Shown here in pieces: positions 9,166 to 18,168 of a stretch of DNA of 35,560 nt. The position numbers were made by a program, and so were the translations under genes. Location: assembly GCA_024639325.1 (NCBI GenBank), contig JAHEIO010000031.1, forward strand, positions 1-35,560, read 5' to 3'. The notes beneath the pieces are model-generated. The model did not search any database. It worked only from the letters and a program-made list of their open reading frames with translations, and was not told the DNA's origin. This DNA is from Gammaproteobacteria bacterium (GTDB lineage: Bacteria; Pseudomonadota; Gammaproteobacteria; Arenicellales; JAANXG01). Every line of letters begins with the position of its first letter. Within the stretch, counting starts at the first letter, position 1.

Positions 9166-9181
9166 CATGCGGTAATCTATC

Positions 9182-10096
9182 TCAGCTGGGTGCGGATGCC
9201 GGCTGCATAAATGCAACCGGGGCATCGCCGGCATCATCGAACGTCACGAGTTCCCACGCGTCCTTGTGCATGAGAAGCTTACGCAGCAACCGGTTGTTCA
9301 ATGCATGTCCTGACTTGTATGCGCTGAACGCGCCTATCAGCGGATGGCCTAGAAGATACAAATCTCCGATGGCATCCAGGATCTTGTGCTTCACGAATTC
9401 ATCTTCGTATCGCAGACCGTCGTCGTTGAGTATGTGGTACGAATCCATGACGATCGCATTGTCGAGACTGCCGCCACGAGCCAATCCGGCTTCCCTGAGT
9501 GCCTCGAGTTCCTGCATGAACCCAAAGGTGCGCGCACGGCTGATCTCTTTAACGAATGACGTTGCCGAAAAATCTACGCTCGCCTGTTGAGAAGAATCGT
9601 GAAATATCGGGTGTTCGAAATCGATGGCAAACGACACCTTGAAACCATTCAAGGGGTCGAAGCGCGCCCATTTGTCGCCGTCTTCCAGTTTGATCTTTTT
9701 CTTGATCCGGATGAACTGTTTGGGAGCAACCTGGTCTTCAATTCCCGCAGATTGAATTAGAAAAACGAATGGGCCGGCGCTGCCGTCCATTATGGGCACT
9801 TCCGGTGCCGTCAGATCCACATAAGCGTTATCCACTCCCAGACCTGCAAAAGCCGACATCAGGTGCTCTACGGTCGAAATTCGGACATTGCCGCGTTCAA
9901 GGGTGGTTGACAATCGCGTATCGCCGACATTGTCACAGCTTGCGGGAACATCTACGGCAGGTTCCAGATCGATTCGACGGAATACAATACCCGTATTCGC
10001 GGCAGCAGGTCGCAGCGTTAGGTATACCTTTTCACCTGTGTGTAGTCCGACGCCGGTAGCACGAATAACGTTCTTAAGCGTTCTTTGTTTAATCAT
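9182..10096 (-). CDS. lpxC: UDP-3-O-acyl-N-acetylglucosamine deacetylase
   Basis: LpxC removes the N-acetyl group from UDP-3-O-acyl-GlcNAc, the committed step of lipid A synthesis in the cytoplasm. The product is 304 residues, the usual length. The zinc ligands H78 (TVEHLMSA), H237 and D241 (HKILDAIGD) are present, as are E77 and the catalytic H264 (KSGHALNN). ATG 10096 was chosen because the family begins MIKQRTLKN; the frame extends upstream without similarity. A 146-nt gap separates it from ftsZ, and a 6-bp hairpin lies 25 nt before the start, so it may have its own promoter or processing site. The C-terminal residues are variable in the family, so I do not read degradation signals from them. 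Confidence 0.96.
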   Translation of the reverse strand: MIKQRTLKNVIRATGVGLHTGEKVYLTLRPAAANTGIVFRRIDLEPAVDVPASCDNVGDTRLSTTLERGNVRISTVEHLMSAFAGLGVDNAYVDLTAPEVPIMDGSAGPFVFLIQSAGIEDQVAPKQFIRIKKKIKLEDGDKWARFDPLNGFKVSFAIDFEHPIFHDSSQQASVDFSATSFVKEISRARTFGFMQELEALREAGLARGGSLDNAIVMDSYHILNDDGLRYEDEFVKHKILDAIGDLYLLGHPLIGAFSAYKSGHALNNRLLRKLLMHKDAWELVTFDDAGDAPVAFMQPASAPS

Positions 10097-10120
10097 GGGT
10101 GCTCGGTCTTTATTTTCTTT

Positions 10121-10141
10121 CCACTCGTTGTAAATGAGTGG
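10121..10141 (-). promoter_or_regulatory. Hairpin in the lpxC leader
   Basis: On the minus strand CCACTC pairs with GAGTGG around a 9-nt loop, ending 25 nt before the lpxC ATG. There is no U-run after it, so it is not a canonical terminator. It could act as an mRNA-stability or processing element between ftsZ and lpxC. The stem is seen directly; any role is inference. Confidence 0.35.
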
Positions 10142-10242
10142 CCCCAGAGAGGATTGCCCTGAGTAGCCTCCCCTACGGCCCGGCATCGTACACGATTCCA
10201 TGCAGATTGTGTAGACAATGCGTCAAATTCACTTTCATGCGA

Positions 10243-11505
10243 TTAATCCGCCTGTTTTCGTAAAAAAGTGGGAATTTCGAGATGGTCGATGCCCTGCTCG
10301 TCGGTCAGACTCGGAAGATCGTGATTCCGCTCCCTTCTGTTTTGGATAACCACGGGTTCGTCGAAGAAGTCGTCGATATCACCGTTGGCCGCGCGTTTGG
10401 GCTGCAGCGGATTGGCTACCACCTTGGGATACTCCTGGACCGGCTGCACGGGCCGGACGGGAGAGGCTGAACCATCTATTCCCGTAGCGACCATGGTGAC
10501 TCTAAGGTCGCCTTTCATGTCCGGGTCCAACACGGTGCCGATAACCAGGGTGGCGTCATCGGAAGCAAATTCGCGCACCGCCGTGCCGACTTCCTCGAAC
10601 TCACCGATGGCCATATCCAAGCCGGCTGTAACGTTTATCAAAATACCTCTGGCGCCGGCGATATCCGTATCTTCCAGCAGCGGGCTGGATATTGCGGCCC
10701 TCGCGGCTTCGGTGGCGCGATCCGCCCCGCTTGCTGACGCCGAACCCATCATCGCCATGCCCATTTCCGCCATTACCGTGCGCACATCGGCGAAATCCAC
10801 GTTTATCAGGCCGGGGCGGGTGATGAGCTCGGAAATGCCCTGAACGGCGTTCAGGAGCACTTCGTTGGCTTTAGCGAATGCCTCCAGAAGCGTCGCCTGT
10901 TTACCCATGACCTCCAGTACGCGCGCATTGGGTATGGTAATCAGGGAATCGACGTATTCCGACAATTCAGCGATGCCCTCGTCGGCGATAGCCATGCGCT
11001 TGTTGCCCTCAAATGGGAACGGTTTTGTGATCACAGCCACGGTGAGCGCCCCTTTCTCCCGGGCGAGCTGGGCAACGATCGGCGCCGCGCCCGTGCCGGT
11101 GCCCCCACCCATACCAGCGGTGATGAACACCATGTCGGCGTTTTCGATCACTTCCGCGATGCGGTCACGATCCTCCATTGCCGCCTGGCGGCCGACGTCA
11201 GGATTAGCACCCGCACCGAGCCCCTTGGTCAGGTTGGTGCCCATCTGCAGCTTTGTCTGAGCGGCCGAGCCGTTGAGCGCCTGAGCGTCGGTGTTCGCAT
11301 TGACGAATTCCACACCGTCGATTTCACTTGCCACCATATGATCGACGGCGTTGCCACCCCCACCCCCTACCCCGATGACTTTGATTACCGCCTGCTGGGC
11401 GACGTTGTCGAGTAATTCAAACATGTTTTTGGTCCCGTGTTGATGTTCGTCTCGTTTGAACACCTGCCGCTGTTCAGCAGGTTTGAAAATCAGATCGTCA
11501 CTCAT
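10243..11505 (-). CDS. ftsZ: Cell division GTPase FtsZ with N-terminal extension
   Basis: FtsZ is the tubulin-like GTPase that forms the Z-ring. The 420-residue product has [12 protein letters not shown], the signature loop GGGTGTG (133-139), the T7-loop block [11 protein letters not shown] and the C-terminal conserved peptide [10 protein letters not shown], which binds FtsA and ZipA. Gammaproteobacterial FtsZ normally begins MFELxDN; that Met is here residue 28 (position 11424). The longer start at 11505 has a perfect AGGAGG 9 nt upstream, while the internal ATG has only a weak GGGA, so the long form is favoured. It adds 27 mostly charged residues ([10 protein letters not shown]). The variable linker (about 350-395) is short. 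It follows ftsA after 54 nt. Confidence 0.96.
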   Translation of the reverse strand: MSDDLIFKPAEQRQVFKRDEHQHGTKNMFELLDNVAQQAVIKVIGVGGGGGNAVDHMVASEIDGVEFVNANTDAQALNGSAAQTKLQMGTNLTKGLGAGANPDVGRQAAMEDRDRIAEVIENADMVFITAGMGGGTGTGAAPIVAQLAREKGALTVAVITKPFPFEGNKRMAIADEGIAELSEYVDSLITIPNARVLEVMGKQATLLEAFAKANEVLLNAVQGISELITRPGLINVDFADVRTVMAEMGMAMMGSASASGADRATEAARAAISSPLLEDTDIAGARGILINVTAGLDMAIGEFEEVGTAVREFASDDATLVIGTVLDPDMKGDLRVTMVATGIDGSASPVRPVQPVQEYPKVVANPLQPKRAANGDIDDFFDEPVVIQNRRERNHDLPSLTDEQGIDHLEIPTFLRKQAD

Positions 11506-11514
11506 GGTTGTTGG

Positions 11515-11520
11515 CCTCCT
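11515..11520 (-). promoter_or_regulatory. Strong ribosome binding site of ftsZ
   Basis: The minus strand reads AGGAGG followed by nine bases and then ATG at 11505. It is among the best Shine-Dalgarno matches seen in the dcw cluster, and it decides the longer ftsZ start. High FtsZ translation relative to FtsA would fit the known excess of FtsZ in cells. Confidence 0.8.
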
Positions 11521-11559
11521 GAAATTGAGGTTTTGTGTTATCCAGCAAAGTTATTGGCA

Positions 11560-12804
11560 TCAGAACCCCCCCTGAAACCAGGTTTTCATTCTTGACATAA
11601 CGCTCCTGAAGTCCGGCTTTATCGTCCTATGGGGTTGTCCGGACTGTTTGGGAGCCCCGTTGAGGTGTCCGAATTGGATCAAACCCACCCCCGTCGAGTA
11701 GATTGGATTTCTCACCGCGTCGGTAAGGCCCTGAACCGTCCTCGGCATCCCGATCCTTACCGGCATATGAAACACTTCCTCGGCCAGTTCGACCATGCCA
11801 TTCATCTTCGAACTTCCTCCGGTAAGTACGATGCCCGAACCCATCAATTCCTCAAAGCCGCTGCGTCTCAATTCGTTGCGAACCAATTCGAAAAGCTCCT
11901 CAACCCGTGGTTCCACGACTTCAGCCAATGTCTGGCGGGCGAGCTTGCGTGGTGGCCGATCCCCGACGCTGGGCGTCTCGATGGTCTCGTCGCTATGTGC
12001 CAGCTGGATCAGCGCGCAACCGTATTTCTTCTTGATTTCCTCGGCGGCATGGGTGGGGGTACGCAGCGCTACCGCGATGTCGTTGGTAATCTGGTCGCCG
12101 GCGATCGGGATCACGGCGGTGTGCCGTATTGCGCCCTCGATGAACACGGCCACGTCAGTGGTGCCTCCGCCGATGTCCACCAGACACACACCAAGGTCTT
12201 TCTCGTCCTCGGCGAGCACCGCCTCGCTCGATGCGAGCTGCTCCAAGATGATGTCGTCGACTTCGAGTCCGCAACGCCGTATGCATTTTACGATGTTCTG
12301 TGCGGCGCTGACCGCTCCAGTGATGATATGAACCTTGGCTTCAAGGCGAACGCCGCTCATTCCGATGGGTTCACGGATCCCCTCCTGACCGTCGATGACG
12401 AATTCCTGGGGCAGGATGTGCAGCACTTTCTGATCGTTCGGGATGGCGAGAGCACGGGCCGCTTCGATCACACGTTCGATGTCGGACTCACATACTTCCT
12501 TGTCCCTGATTGCCACCACGCCGTGGGAATTGAAACTATTGATGTGGGCACCGGCAATACCCGCAAATACCGAATAGATTTGGCAGCCTGCCATCAGTTC
12601 AGCTTCTTCGATCGCCCGCTGTATCGATTGGACCGTCGATTCGATGTTCGACACCACCCCCTTGCGCATGCCGCGTGCGGGATGATGGCCAACACCGATT
12701 ATTTCGACCTCGCCGACCGGGTTGATCTCACCCACAATGGTCAACACCTTGGAGGTACCGATATCCAGTCCAACGACCAGCCGCTCATCGCTTTTTTTAT
12801 TCAT
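11560..12804 (-). CDS. ftsA: Cell division protein FtsA
   Basis: FtsA is the actin-like protein that tethers FtsZ to the membrane and recruits later divisome proteins. The 414-residue product shows the ATPase blocks VVGLDIGTSKV (phosphate 1), LVDIGGGTTDVAVF (phosphate 2) and GIVLTGGSSKMNGM (adenosine), with the 1C domain between about 85 and 165. The C-terminus (SVMSRMKTWFQGGF) is the amphipathic membrane-targeting helix. Its ATG overlaps the ftsQ stop codon (ATGA, 12801-12804), implying translational coupling, and ftsZ follows after 54 nt. Nothing is unusual in the sequence. Confidence 0.96.
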   Translation of the reverse strand: MNKKSDERLVVGLDIGTSKVLTIVGEINPVGEVEIIGVGHHPARGMRKGVVSNIESTVQSIQRAIEEAELMAGCQIYSVFAGIAGAHINSFNSHGVVAIRDKEVCESDIERVIEAARALAIPNDQKVLHILPQEFVIDGQEGIREPIGMSGVRLEAKVHIITGAVSAAQNIVKCIRRCGLEVDDIILEQLASSEAVLAEDEKDLGVCLVDIGGGTTDVAVFIEGAIRHTAVIPIAGDQITNDIAVALRTPTHAAEEIKKKYGCALIQLAHSDETIETPSVGDRPPRKLARQTLAEVVEPRVEELFELVRNELRRSGFEELMGSGIVLTGGSSKMNGMVELAEEVFHMPVRIGMPRTVQGLTDAVRNPIYSTGVGLIQFGHLNGAPKQSGQPHRTIKPDFRSVMSRMKTWFQGGF

Positions 12805-13628
12805 TGGTCAACCTCGTTAAGAGCCATTTCATTAGGTTCGTCAATATTGCCTTGAGTTATCGCCATTCCGTTCGGGTAGCGGAGATCCATGGTGAGTAAG
12901 GTATCCATCTGTTCCTCGAGCCTCGAATAGGAACCTATCAATCGCTTCACGCGGCGTTCATGATCGTTGCTTCCCAGCAGCACGTCGGTGGCATGGGATG
13001 CACCGGTTGGACTAATCTGCAGCGTCCAAGCGAACCGGTCGTCGACATCGATGGAGATCACGTCCAGACCTACTTTGCGCAGCATCGGGGCCCATTCGTT
13101 GTACCGGTGCCATACCTCTCTTGCGCTAGTGTTGGGACCGCTCAATGAAACCAGGCCGTCGATGACCACGTCGTCGCCGAGCCGCACGATCTGCGCGTTT
13201 TCATTGAGCCACTCGCCGTCGCCCCAGCGCGCTACCGGGTGCTGCTCTGCGATGGTTACGGTCAGACCGTTTGGCCAGGACCGGCGAACCCTGGCCTCAC
13301 GTGCCCAGGGAAGGGCTTCCACGACCTGCTCGATGTGTGCAAGGTCGAGCGAAAAGTAGTTGTCACCCATTTCACCGACGATGATCTGCTGCACCATGGC
13401 GGGGTCGAGGTTGACAAATTCACCCTTCAGCCGCAGTTCCTTGATCGGGAATGCGCCCGGTCGCAGCAGCCGGTCCATGCCCACCGCGACAACAGTAAGC
13501 GTGGTGATTCCGGCGGTAGCCAATCCGATGAGCGCCTGGCGTCGACGACGGCTTCGTGCGGACCGCCGCCTTCGAACGCTCTCCGCGAGCGCTCTGCGCG
13601 ATGTCGTTTGTTTTTCAATACGTATCAA
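12801..13628 (-). CDS. ftsQ: Cell division protein FtsQ
   Basis: A bitopic inner-membrane divisome protein linking FtsB/FtsL to the cytoplasmic ring. The 275-residue product has a very basic cytoplasmic tail (RRRRSARSRRRR, about residues 19-30), one membrane segment (about 32-52), a POTRA domain (about 60-130, FPIKELRLKG to RRSWPNGLTVTIAEQHP) and the FtsQ beta domain after it. The start appears to be TTG at 13628, overlapping the murB stop as TTGA, with GGAG ten bases upstream; no in-frame ATG lies near. It directly follows murB, so the ddl gene usually found here is missing. TTG would lower translation relative to its neighbours. Confidence 0.93.
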   Translation of the reverse strand: MIRIEKQTTSRRALAESVRRRRSARSRRRRQALIGLATAGITTLTVVAVGMDRLLRPGAFPIKELRLKGEFVNLDPAMVQQIIVGEMGDNYFSLDLAHIEQVVEALPWAREARVRRSWPNGLTVTIAEQHPVARWGDGEWLNENAQIVRLGDDVVIDGLVSLSGPNTSAREVWHRYNEWAPMLRKVGLDVISIDVDDRFAWTLQISPTGASHATDVLLGSNDHERRVKRLIGSYSRLEEQMDTLLTMDLRYPNGMAITQGNIDEPNEMALNEVDQ

Positions 13629-14530
13629 TGCTGAGCATCTCCGATAATGCGAACTTCACGCTCGAGTTCGATGCCATGGGTGTGGCGAACCGATCGGCGT
13701 ACCCGGTCGATCAGGGCCTCTATATCCGCGGCTGTTGCATTGCCGCTATTCACGATGAAGTTTGCGTGAAGTTCCGACACGGTCGCACCGCCCTGACGGG
13801 TTCCCTTCAAACCGGCGCTTTCGATCAGCCTTGCGGCGTGATCGCGCTCCGGATTTCTGAAAACCGATCCGGCATTCGGGACCTGAACGGGCTGCGTGCT
13901 TGCGCGTCTAGCAAGGAACTCCCTGATCTTTTGTCTTCCGCGCGAGCCGTCCCCTGATCTGAGGAGAATTTCGCCGGACAGAAACCATTCACCGGAAGAG
14001 ACGGACACCGAGCGATAACCGATCGAAAACTCCATGGGCGAACGCTTCTGTATCTTGCCGCTGTGATCGAGGGTCTCGACCTTGCAGACCACATCCCAGG
14101 TCTCAGCACCGAAAGCACCTGCATTCATCGCCAGCGCGCCTCCAAAGGTACCGGGTATACCCGCAAAGAACTCGGCCCCGGTCAGATTCCTCGAGGCGCC
14201 GAAGCGGGCAATCTTGGCGCCAGGTACACCGGATTCGATATAGATCCGATTGCTACCGACAGCATCGATCCGTTTGAGACACTTGTGCGTCGCAATCACC
14301 ACGCCGCGTATTCCGGCGTCACGAACCAGCAGATTGCTGCCAAGCCCGACCCAGGTAACCGGCGTGGCCGGCTCGAGTGCGCGGATAAATTCGATCAGGT
14401 CCTGCTTGTCCGCCGGCACGAAGAACTGGTCGGCCGGCCCGCCGACTCGCCAGCTGGTGTGCTTTGACATCGGCTCGTCGAAGCGTATTTCGCCGCGAGG
14501 AGTGAATTTTGTCCTGCGGGCCGCCATCAT
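13625..14530 (-). CDS. murB: UDP-N-acetylenolpyruvoylglucosamine reductase
   Basis: MurB is the FAD enzyme that reduces UDP-GlcNAc-enolpyruvate to UDP-MurNAc with NADPH in the cytoplasm. The product is 301 residues, the size of the shorter type II enzymes. Visible blocks are [11 protein letters not shown], the FAD-binding [32 protein letters not shown], the catalytic-serine motif [19 protein letters not shown] and [10 protein letters not shown]. The first ATG (14530) overlaps the murC stop as ATGA; a second ATG follows immediately. Its own stop overlaps the TTG start of ftsQ. Confidence 0.95.
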   Translation of the reverse strand: MMAARRTKFTPRGEIRFDEPMSKHTSWRVGGPADQFFVPADKQDLIEFIRALEPATPVTWVGLGSNLLVRDAGIRGVVIATHKCLKRIDAVGSNRIYIESGVPGAKIARFGASRNLTGAEFFAGIPGTFGGALAMNAGAFGAETWDVVCKVETLDHSGKIQKRSPMEFSIGYRSVSVSSGEWFLSGEILLRSGDGSRGRQKIREFLARRASTQPVQVPNAGSVFRNPERDHAARLIESAGLKGTRQGGATVSELHANFIVNSGNATAADIEALIDRVRRSVRHTHGIELEREVRIIGDAQH

Positions 14531-15927
14531 GGCTTTGCCTCCAACCCCGACGCAACCAAGGCCCGGGCGGCGCGGCCGATATCGCCCGCACCGAGGGTCA
14601 GCACCACGTCACCGTCCTGCACGATTGCGCAAAGGCTTTCGCCGAGCTGATCGAGCGTCGGCACGAATATGGGATCGGTCCTTCCGCGCGCCCGGATTGC
14701 CCGGCACAGCGCCCTTCCGTCCGCTCCGCTAATCGGCGTCTCACCCGCAGGGTAGACTTCAGTAATCAGCAGCGGATCCTGCGCCGACAGGATCTGGCTG
14801 AAATCGTCCATCAGATCCCGGGTCCTGGTAAAGCGGTGGGGTTGAAATACCACGACCAGTCTGCGATCTGGCCAGGCGCCCCGCGCGGCTTTGAGTGTTG
14901 CCAACAGCTCACGTGGATGGTGGCCATAGTCATCGACCATCAATGCCGAGCCGTTGTTCAGGTGCAGTTCGCCGCGCACGTCGAATCGGCGAGCAATGCC
15001 CGCGAATTCACTCAGGGCAATTCTGATATTTTCGTCACTCACGCCGAGCTCGGTACCGATCGCGATCGCGGCGAGCGCATTGCGCACATTGTGTTCGCCG
15101 GGCAGGGACAGGTCGACGGCAAGTGGCTGTTTACAGCCCTTGCGGAGCACGTCGAAGTGCATGCTCAATCCACTCTGTGCAATATTGTCGAAACGATAGT
15201 CCGCTTCAGGACGGCCGCCGTAGGTTAGTATCGGTTTTCGTACTCGAGGCATGATGCTTCGCACCGTCGGGTCGTCGATACACAGCACGGCCAGCCCATA
15301 GAAAGGCAGGTTCGCCAGGAACTCCAGGAAAGTCTGCGAGAGTTTTTCAAAGTCACCCCCATAGGTTTCCAAGTGATCGCTGTCGATGTTCGTTACCACC
15401 GCGATCTCGGGCTGCAGGTGTAGAAATGTGGCATCGCTCTCGTCGGCTTCCGCCACCAGGTAGTCGCCTTTCCCCAGCACCGCGCTGCGGCCGGCACTGT
15501 TAACCAGACCTCCGACCACAAACGTGGGATCCAGCCCGCCGGCGGCGAGCACGCTCGCTACCAGACTGGTAGTTGTGGTCTTGCCATGCGTACCGGCCAC
15601 GGCGATGCCCTTGCGAAAGCGCATGAGTTCGCCCAGCATTTCCGCCCTCGGTATCACCGGAATCTTCGCATCCCTGGCGGCTTTGACCTCCGGGTTATTG
15701 CCGTTGATTGCGGAGGACACCACCACAACATCGCAGTCGTGCACGAGTCCGGCGTCGTGCCCGATCGTCACGTCGACGCCATTGGATCTGAGATGATCGG
15801 TAGACGCGCTGCTGTTCAGGTCCGAACCAGACACTTCGTAACCGAGATTAGCCAGGACTTCCGCGATGCCGCTCATGCCGCTGCCGCCGACGCCGATAAA
15901 GTGTATGTGTCTGACATGGTCACGCAC
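14527..15927 (-). CDS. murC: UDP-N-acetylmuramate--L-alanine ligase
   Basis: MurC adds L-alanine to UDP-MurNAc, the first peptide-stem step. The 466-residue product has the N-terminal Rossmann motif [10 protein letters not shown], the ATP-binding [10 protein letters not shown] (111-120), [22 protein letters not shown] and the C-terminal DDYGHHPRE. The start is GTG at 15927, with GGAG seven bases upstream; it overlaps the end of murG by 8 nt. The stop overlaps murB as ATGA. It belongs to the same ligase superfamily as MurD, MurE and MurF in this cluster. No anomalies are seen. Confidence 0.96.
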   Translation of the reverse strand: MRDHVRHIHFIGVGGSGMSGIAEVLANLGYEVSGSDLNSSASTDHLRSNGVDVTIGHDAGLVHDCDVVVVSSAINGNNPEVKAARDAKIPVIPRAEMLGELMRFRKGIAVAGTHGKTTTTSLVASVLAAGGLDPTFVVGGLVNSAGRSAVLGKGDYLVAEADESDATFLHLQPEIAVVTNIDSDHLETYGGDFEKLSQTFLEFLANLPFYGLAVLCIDDPTVRSIMPRVRKPILTYGGRPEADYRFDNIAQSGLSMHFDVLRKGCKQPLAVDLSLPGEHNVRNALAAIAIGTELGVSDENIRIALSEFAGIARRFDVRGELHLNNGSALMVDDYGHHPRELLATLKAARGAWPDRRLVVVFQPHRFTRTRDLMDDFSQILSAQDPLLITEVYPAGETPISGADGRALCRAIRARGRTDPIFVPTLDQLGESLCAIVQDGDVVLTLGAGDIGRAARALVASGLEAKP

Positions 15928-16996
15928 TTAAGCTCTCCATGCAGATATCCGCAACGATGCCGGTCGCGTCAGGCTTTGCCAGAGCACGCGCTTTCTCGGC
16001 TATCGAGATAAGTTTCTCCCGATTGGCGCGGCAATCGAACAAGATATCGGGCAGGCGCTCACCGAGGCGGTTTTCCGGGACCATATACGCCGCGCCTCGC
16101 TTCGCCAGATAATTTGCGTTCGCCGTCTGATGGTCGCCTGCGGCGTGAGGAAATGGCACGAACACGGCCGTCAGACCCGCCGCACTCACTTCGGCAACGG
16201 TCATTGCGCCGGCGCGACACAAGACCAGGTCAGCCCATTCATAGGCCTGCGCCATATATTCTATAAACGGCTCGACACCGGCATGCAAGCCGAGGTCGTG
16301 GTAGCGCCTCTCCACCTCGTCCCGCTGAGTTGAACCGGCCTGGTGCCTGATTTCCAAATCACAGCCTCGTCGCGAGAGGTCCCCGAAGATCCGGGGTAAC
16401 TCGAGATTCAGGGCGCGCGCTCCCTGGCTGCCGCCCACCACCAGGACACGCAGCGGGCCGGATCGGCCCCGCAAGCGTTCCCTGGGTGGGGCCAATGCCG
16501 CTATTTCCTCACGTACCGGATTGCCGACGTGCTCCTCCTTGACGGATCTACCGAATGTGTCCGGAAATCCTGTCATCACCCGGGTTGCGATCCGCGCCAG
16601 CAGTTGATTGGTCAGACCTGCGAGCGCGTTGGCCTCGTGGATCAGCAACGGTCTGCGCAGCAGCCATGACACCACTCCGCCGGGCCCGGCTACGAAACCG
16701 CCCATGCCCAGCATCGCTCCCGGACGCCGACGGCGGACCACGCCCACGGTCTGGACCATCGCGGCCAGAACCAGGAATGGAGTGCGCACCCAACCCAGTA
16801 GACCTTTACCACGCGCGCCGCGAATGTTTATCCATTCAATATCGAAACCGGCGGCGGGAATGGTTCTCGCCTCGAGGCCAGAACGCGTACCCAGCCACAC
16901 CACCTCGACTCCACGGTCGCGTAGATTTTTTGCCACCGCCAGGGCCGGAAATACGTGACCGCCGGTACCACCCGCCATGACCAGCAACGTACTCAT
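15920..16996 (-). CDS. murG: UDP-GlcNAc:lipid I N-acetylglucosaminyltransferase
   Basis: MurG converts lipid I to lipid II on the inner face of the membrane. The 358-residue product starts with the glycine-rich loop [16 protein letters not shown], has the second glycine-rich [12 protein letters not shown] and the C-terminal donor-site block [16 protein letters not shown], a variant of the usual SGA-x-T-x-AE. ATG 16996 overlaps the ftsW stop (ATGA) and was preferred over a much longer open frame that runs into ftsW. A GGGGGCGAGG sequence serves as ribosome binding site. Its end overlaps the GTG start of murC by 8 nt. Confidence 0.95.
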   Translation of the reverse strand: MSTLLVMAGGTGGHVFPALAVAKNLRDRGVEVVWLGTRSGLEARTIPAAGFDIEWINIRGARGKGLLGWVRTPFLVLAAMVQTVGVVRRRRPGAMLGMGGFVAGPGGVVSWLLRRPLLIHEANALAGLTNQLLARIATRVMTGFPDTFGRSVKEEHVGNPVREEIAALAPPRERLRGRSGPLRVLVVGGSQGARALNLELPRIFGDLSRRGCDLEIRHQAGSTQRDEVERRYHDLGLHAGVEPFIEYMAQAYEWADLVLCRAGAMTVAEVSAAGLTAVFVPFPHAAGDHQTANANYLAKRGAAYMVPENRLGERLPDILFDCRANREKLISIAEKARALAKPDATGIVADICMESLSA

Positions 16997-18168
16997 CGCC
17001 TCGCCCCCTGTTGGAGTTGAGTGGAACGATCGACTGCGAACAGCAAACCCAGGGCGAAGCTGGTCGCCAGCATGCTGCTGCCGCCGTAGCTCATCAGCGG
17101 AAGCGTGAGCCCCTTGGTAGGCAACAATCCCATGTTCACGCCCATGTTGATCATGGCCTGCACGACGAGTAACAGGCCCAGCCCCTCTGCCAGCCGCGCG
17201 GCGTAGAACATGCCAAGTTTTTGCGCGCGGCGCGCGATAACGAATGTGCGCCACAGCAGAATCGCGAACAGGACCACCACCGAACCTACGCCAACGAGAC
17301 CCAGTTCCTCGGCCACCACCGCGAGCAGGAAATCGTTACTGGCATGCGGCAGGTAATATAGTTTCTGGATGCTGGCACCGAGGCCGACACCCAGCCATTC
17401 ACCGCGGCCAAACGCAATGAGCGCCTGTACCAGCTGGAATCCGCTATCGAATGGATCGGACCACGGATTCGTGAAGCTCATAACGCGTTGCATGCGATAG
17501 GGTTCGATCCATACCAGGGCGGCAAACAGCGCGCAGGCGGTAATAACACAGAGCAGAAAATGCCAGAAACGGACACCGCCAAGGAACAGCATGGACATCA
17601 CCACAACCGCGATCACGACGACGCTGCCAAAATCAGGCTGCAGTAAAAGCAGTGTTGAGAGTGCAGCCAGCACCAGGCTTACCATCATGATGCCCTGGCT
17701 GAATCGACCAAGTTCGTTCCGTTTACGGACCAGATAACCCGCGACATAGACCACCATCAAAACCTTGGTCAGTTCAGCGGGCTGCAGTCTCAGACCCCCG
17801 AAAGCGATCCAGCGAGTGCTCCCGTTTACGTTTGCACCAATGCCGGGTAGCAACACGATGGCCAGACTCAGCAGCGAGACCAGCAGCAGTGGTTTGCCTG
17901 CGTGTTCCCACCAGCGCGTGGGAGAATAGCGTAGCGCAACCATCAGAAGTATACCCATGAGGATATGCACGAGATGATTGGTCAAGGGAATGAAATTGAA
18001 CGCCAGTGTTTTATCTCCGCTGGCAACGGTCGCCGAATACACCATCACTAGCCCGAACGTCATCAACGCCAGCACGACGCCGATGAGCCAGACGTCGGCT
18101 CCCAGATTGTCGGGCAGGACGTCATCCTCGAGGGCTTGCGCTGGCACACTTTCAGCGATCGTATTCAT
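16993..18168 (-). CDS. ftsW: Septal peptidoglycan glycosyltransferase FtsW (SEDS family)
   Basis: FtsW polymerises lipid II into septal glycan with its partner FtsI (PBP3), encoded upstream in this cluster. The 391-residue protein has about ten membrane segments after a short acidic cytoplasmic tail. SEDS blocks are GSTRWI, LQPAELTK, LLQPDFGS, the catalytic-loop region PWSDPFDSGFQLVQALIAFG, YLPHASNDFLLAVVAEELG and the C-terminal LMSYGGSSM. The stop overlaps murG and the start overlaps murD, both as ATGA. FtsW rather than RodA is assigned by its position between murD and murG. Confidence 0.95.
   Translation of the reverse strand: MNTIAESVPAQALEDDVLPDNLGADVWLIGVVLALMTFGLVMVYSATVASGDKTLAFNFIPLTNHLVHILMGILLMVALRYSPTRWWEHAGKPLLLVSLLSLAIVLLPGIGANVNGSTRWIAFGGLRLQPAELTKVLMVVYVAGYLVRKRNELGRFSQGIMMVSLVLAALSTLLLLQPDFGSVVVIAVVVMSMLFLGGVRFWHFLLCVITACALFAALVWIEPYRMQRVMSFTNPWSDPFDSGFQLVQALIAFGRGEWLGVGLGASIQKLYYLPHASNDFLLAVVAEELGLVGVGSVVVLFAILLWRTFVIARRAQKLGMFYAARLAEGLGLLLVVQAMINMGVNMGLLPTKGLTLPLMSYGGSSMLATSFALGLLFAVDRSTQLQQGARR

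Noticed and set aside
11629-12855. A 408-codon plus-strand open frame antisense to ftsA
   Set aside because: It is a mirror of the ftsA codon pattern, without ribosome binding site or known domain.
13625-13628. Search for a shortened ddl between murB and ftsQ
   Set aside because: The two genes overlap by 4 nt and both are full length, so there is no room for a remnant.
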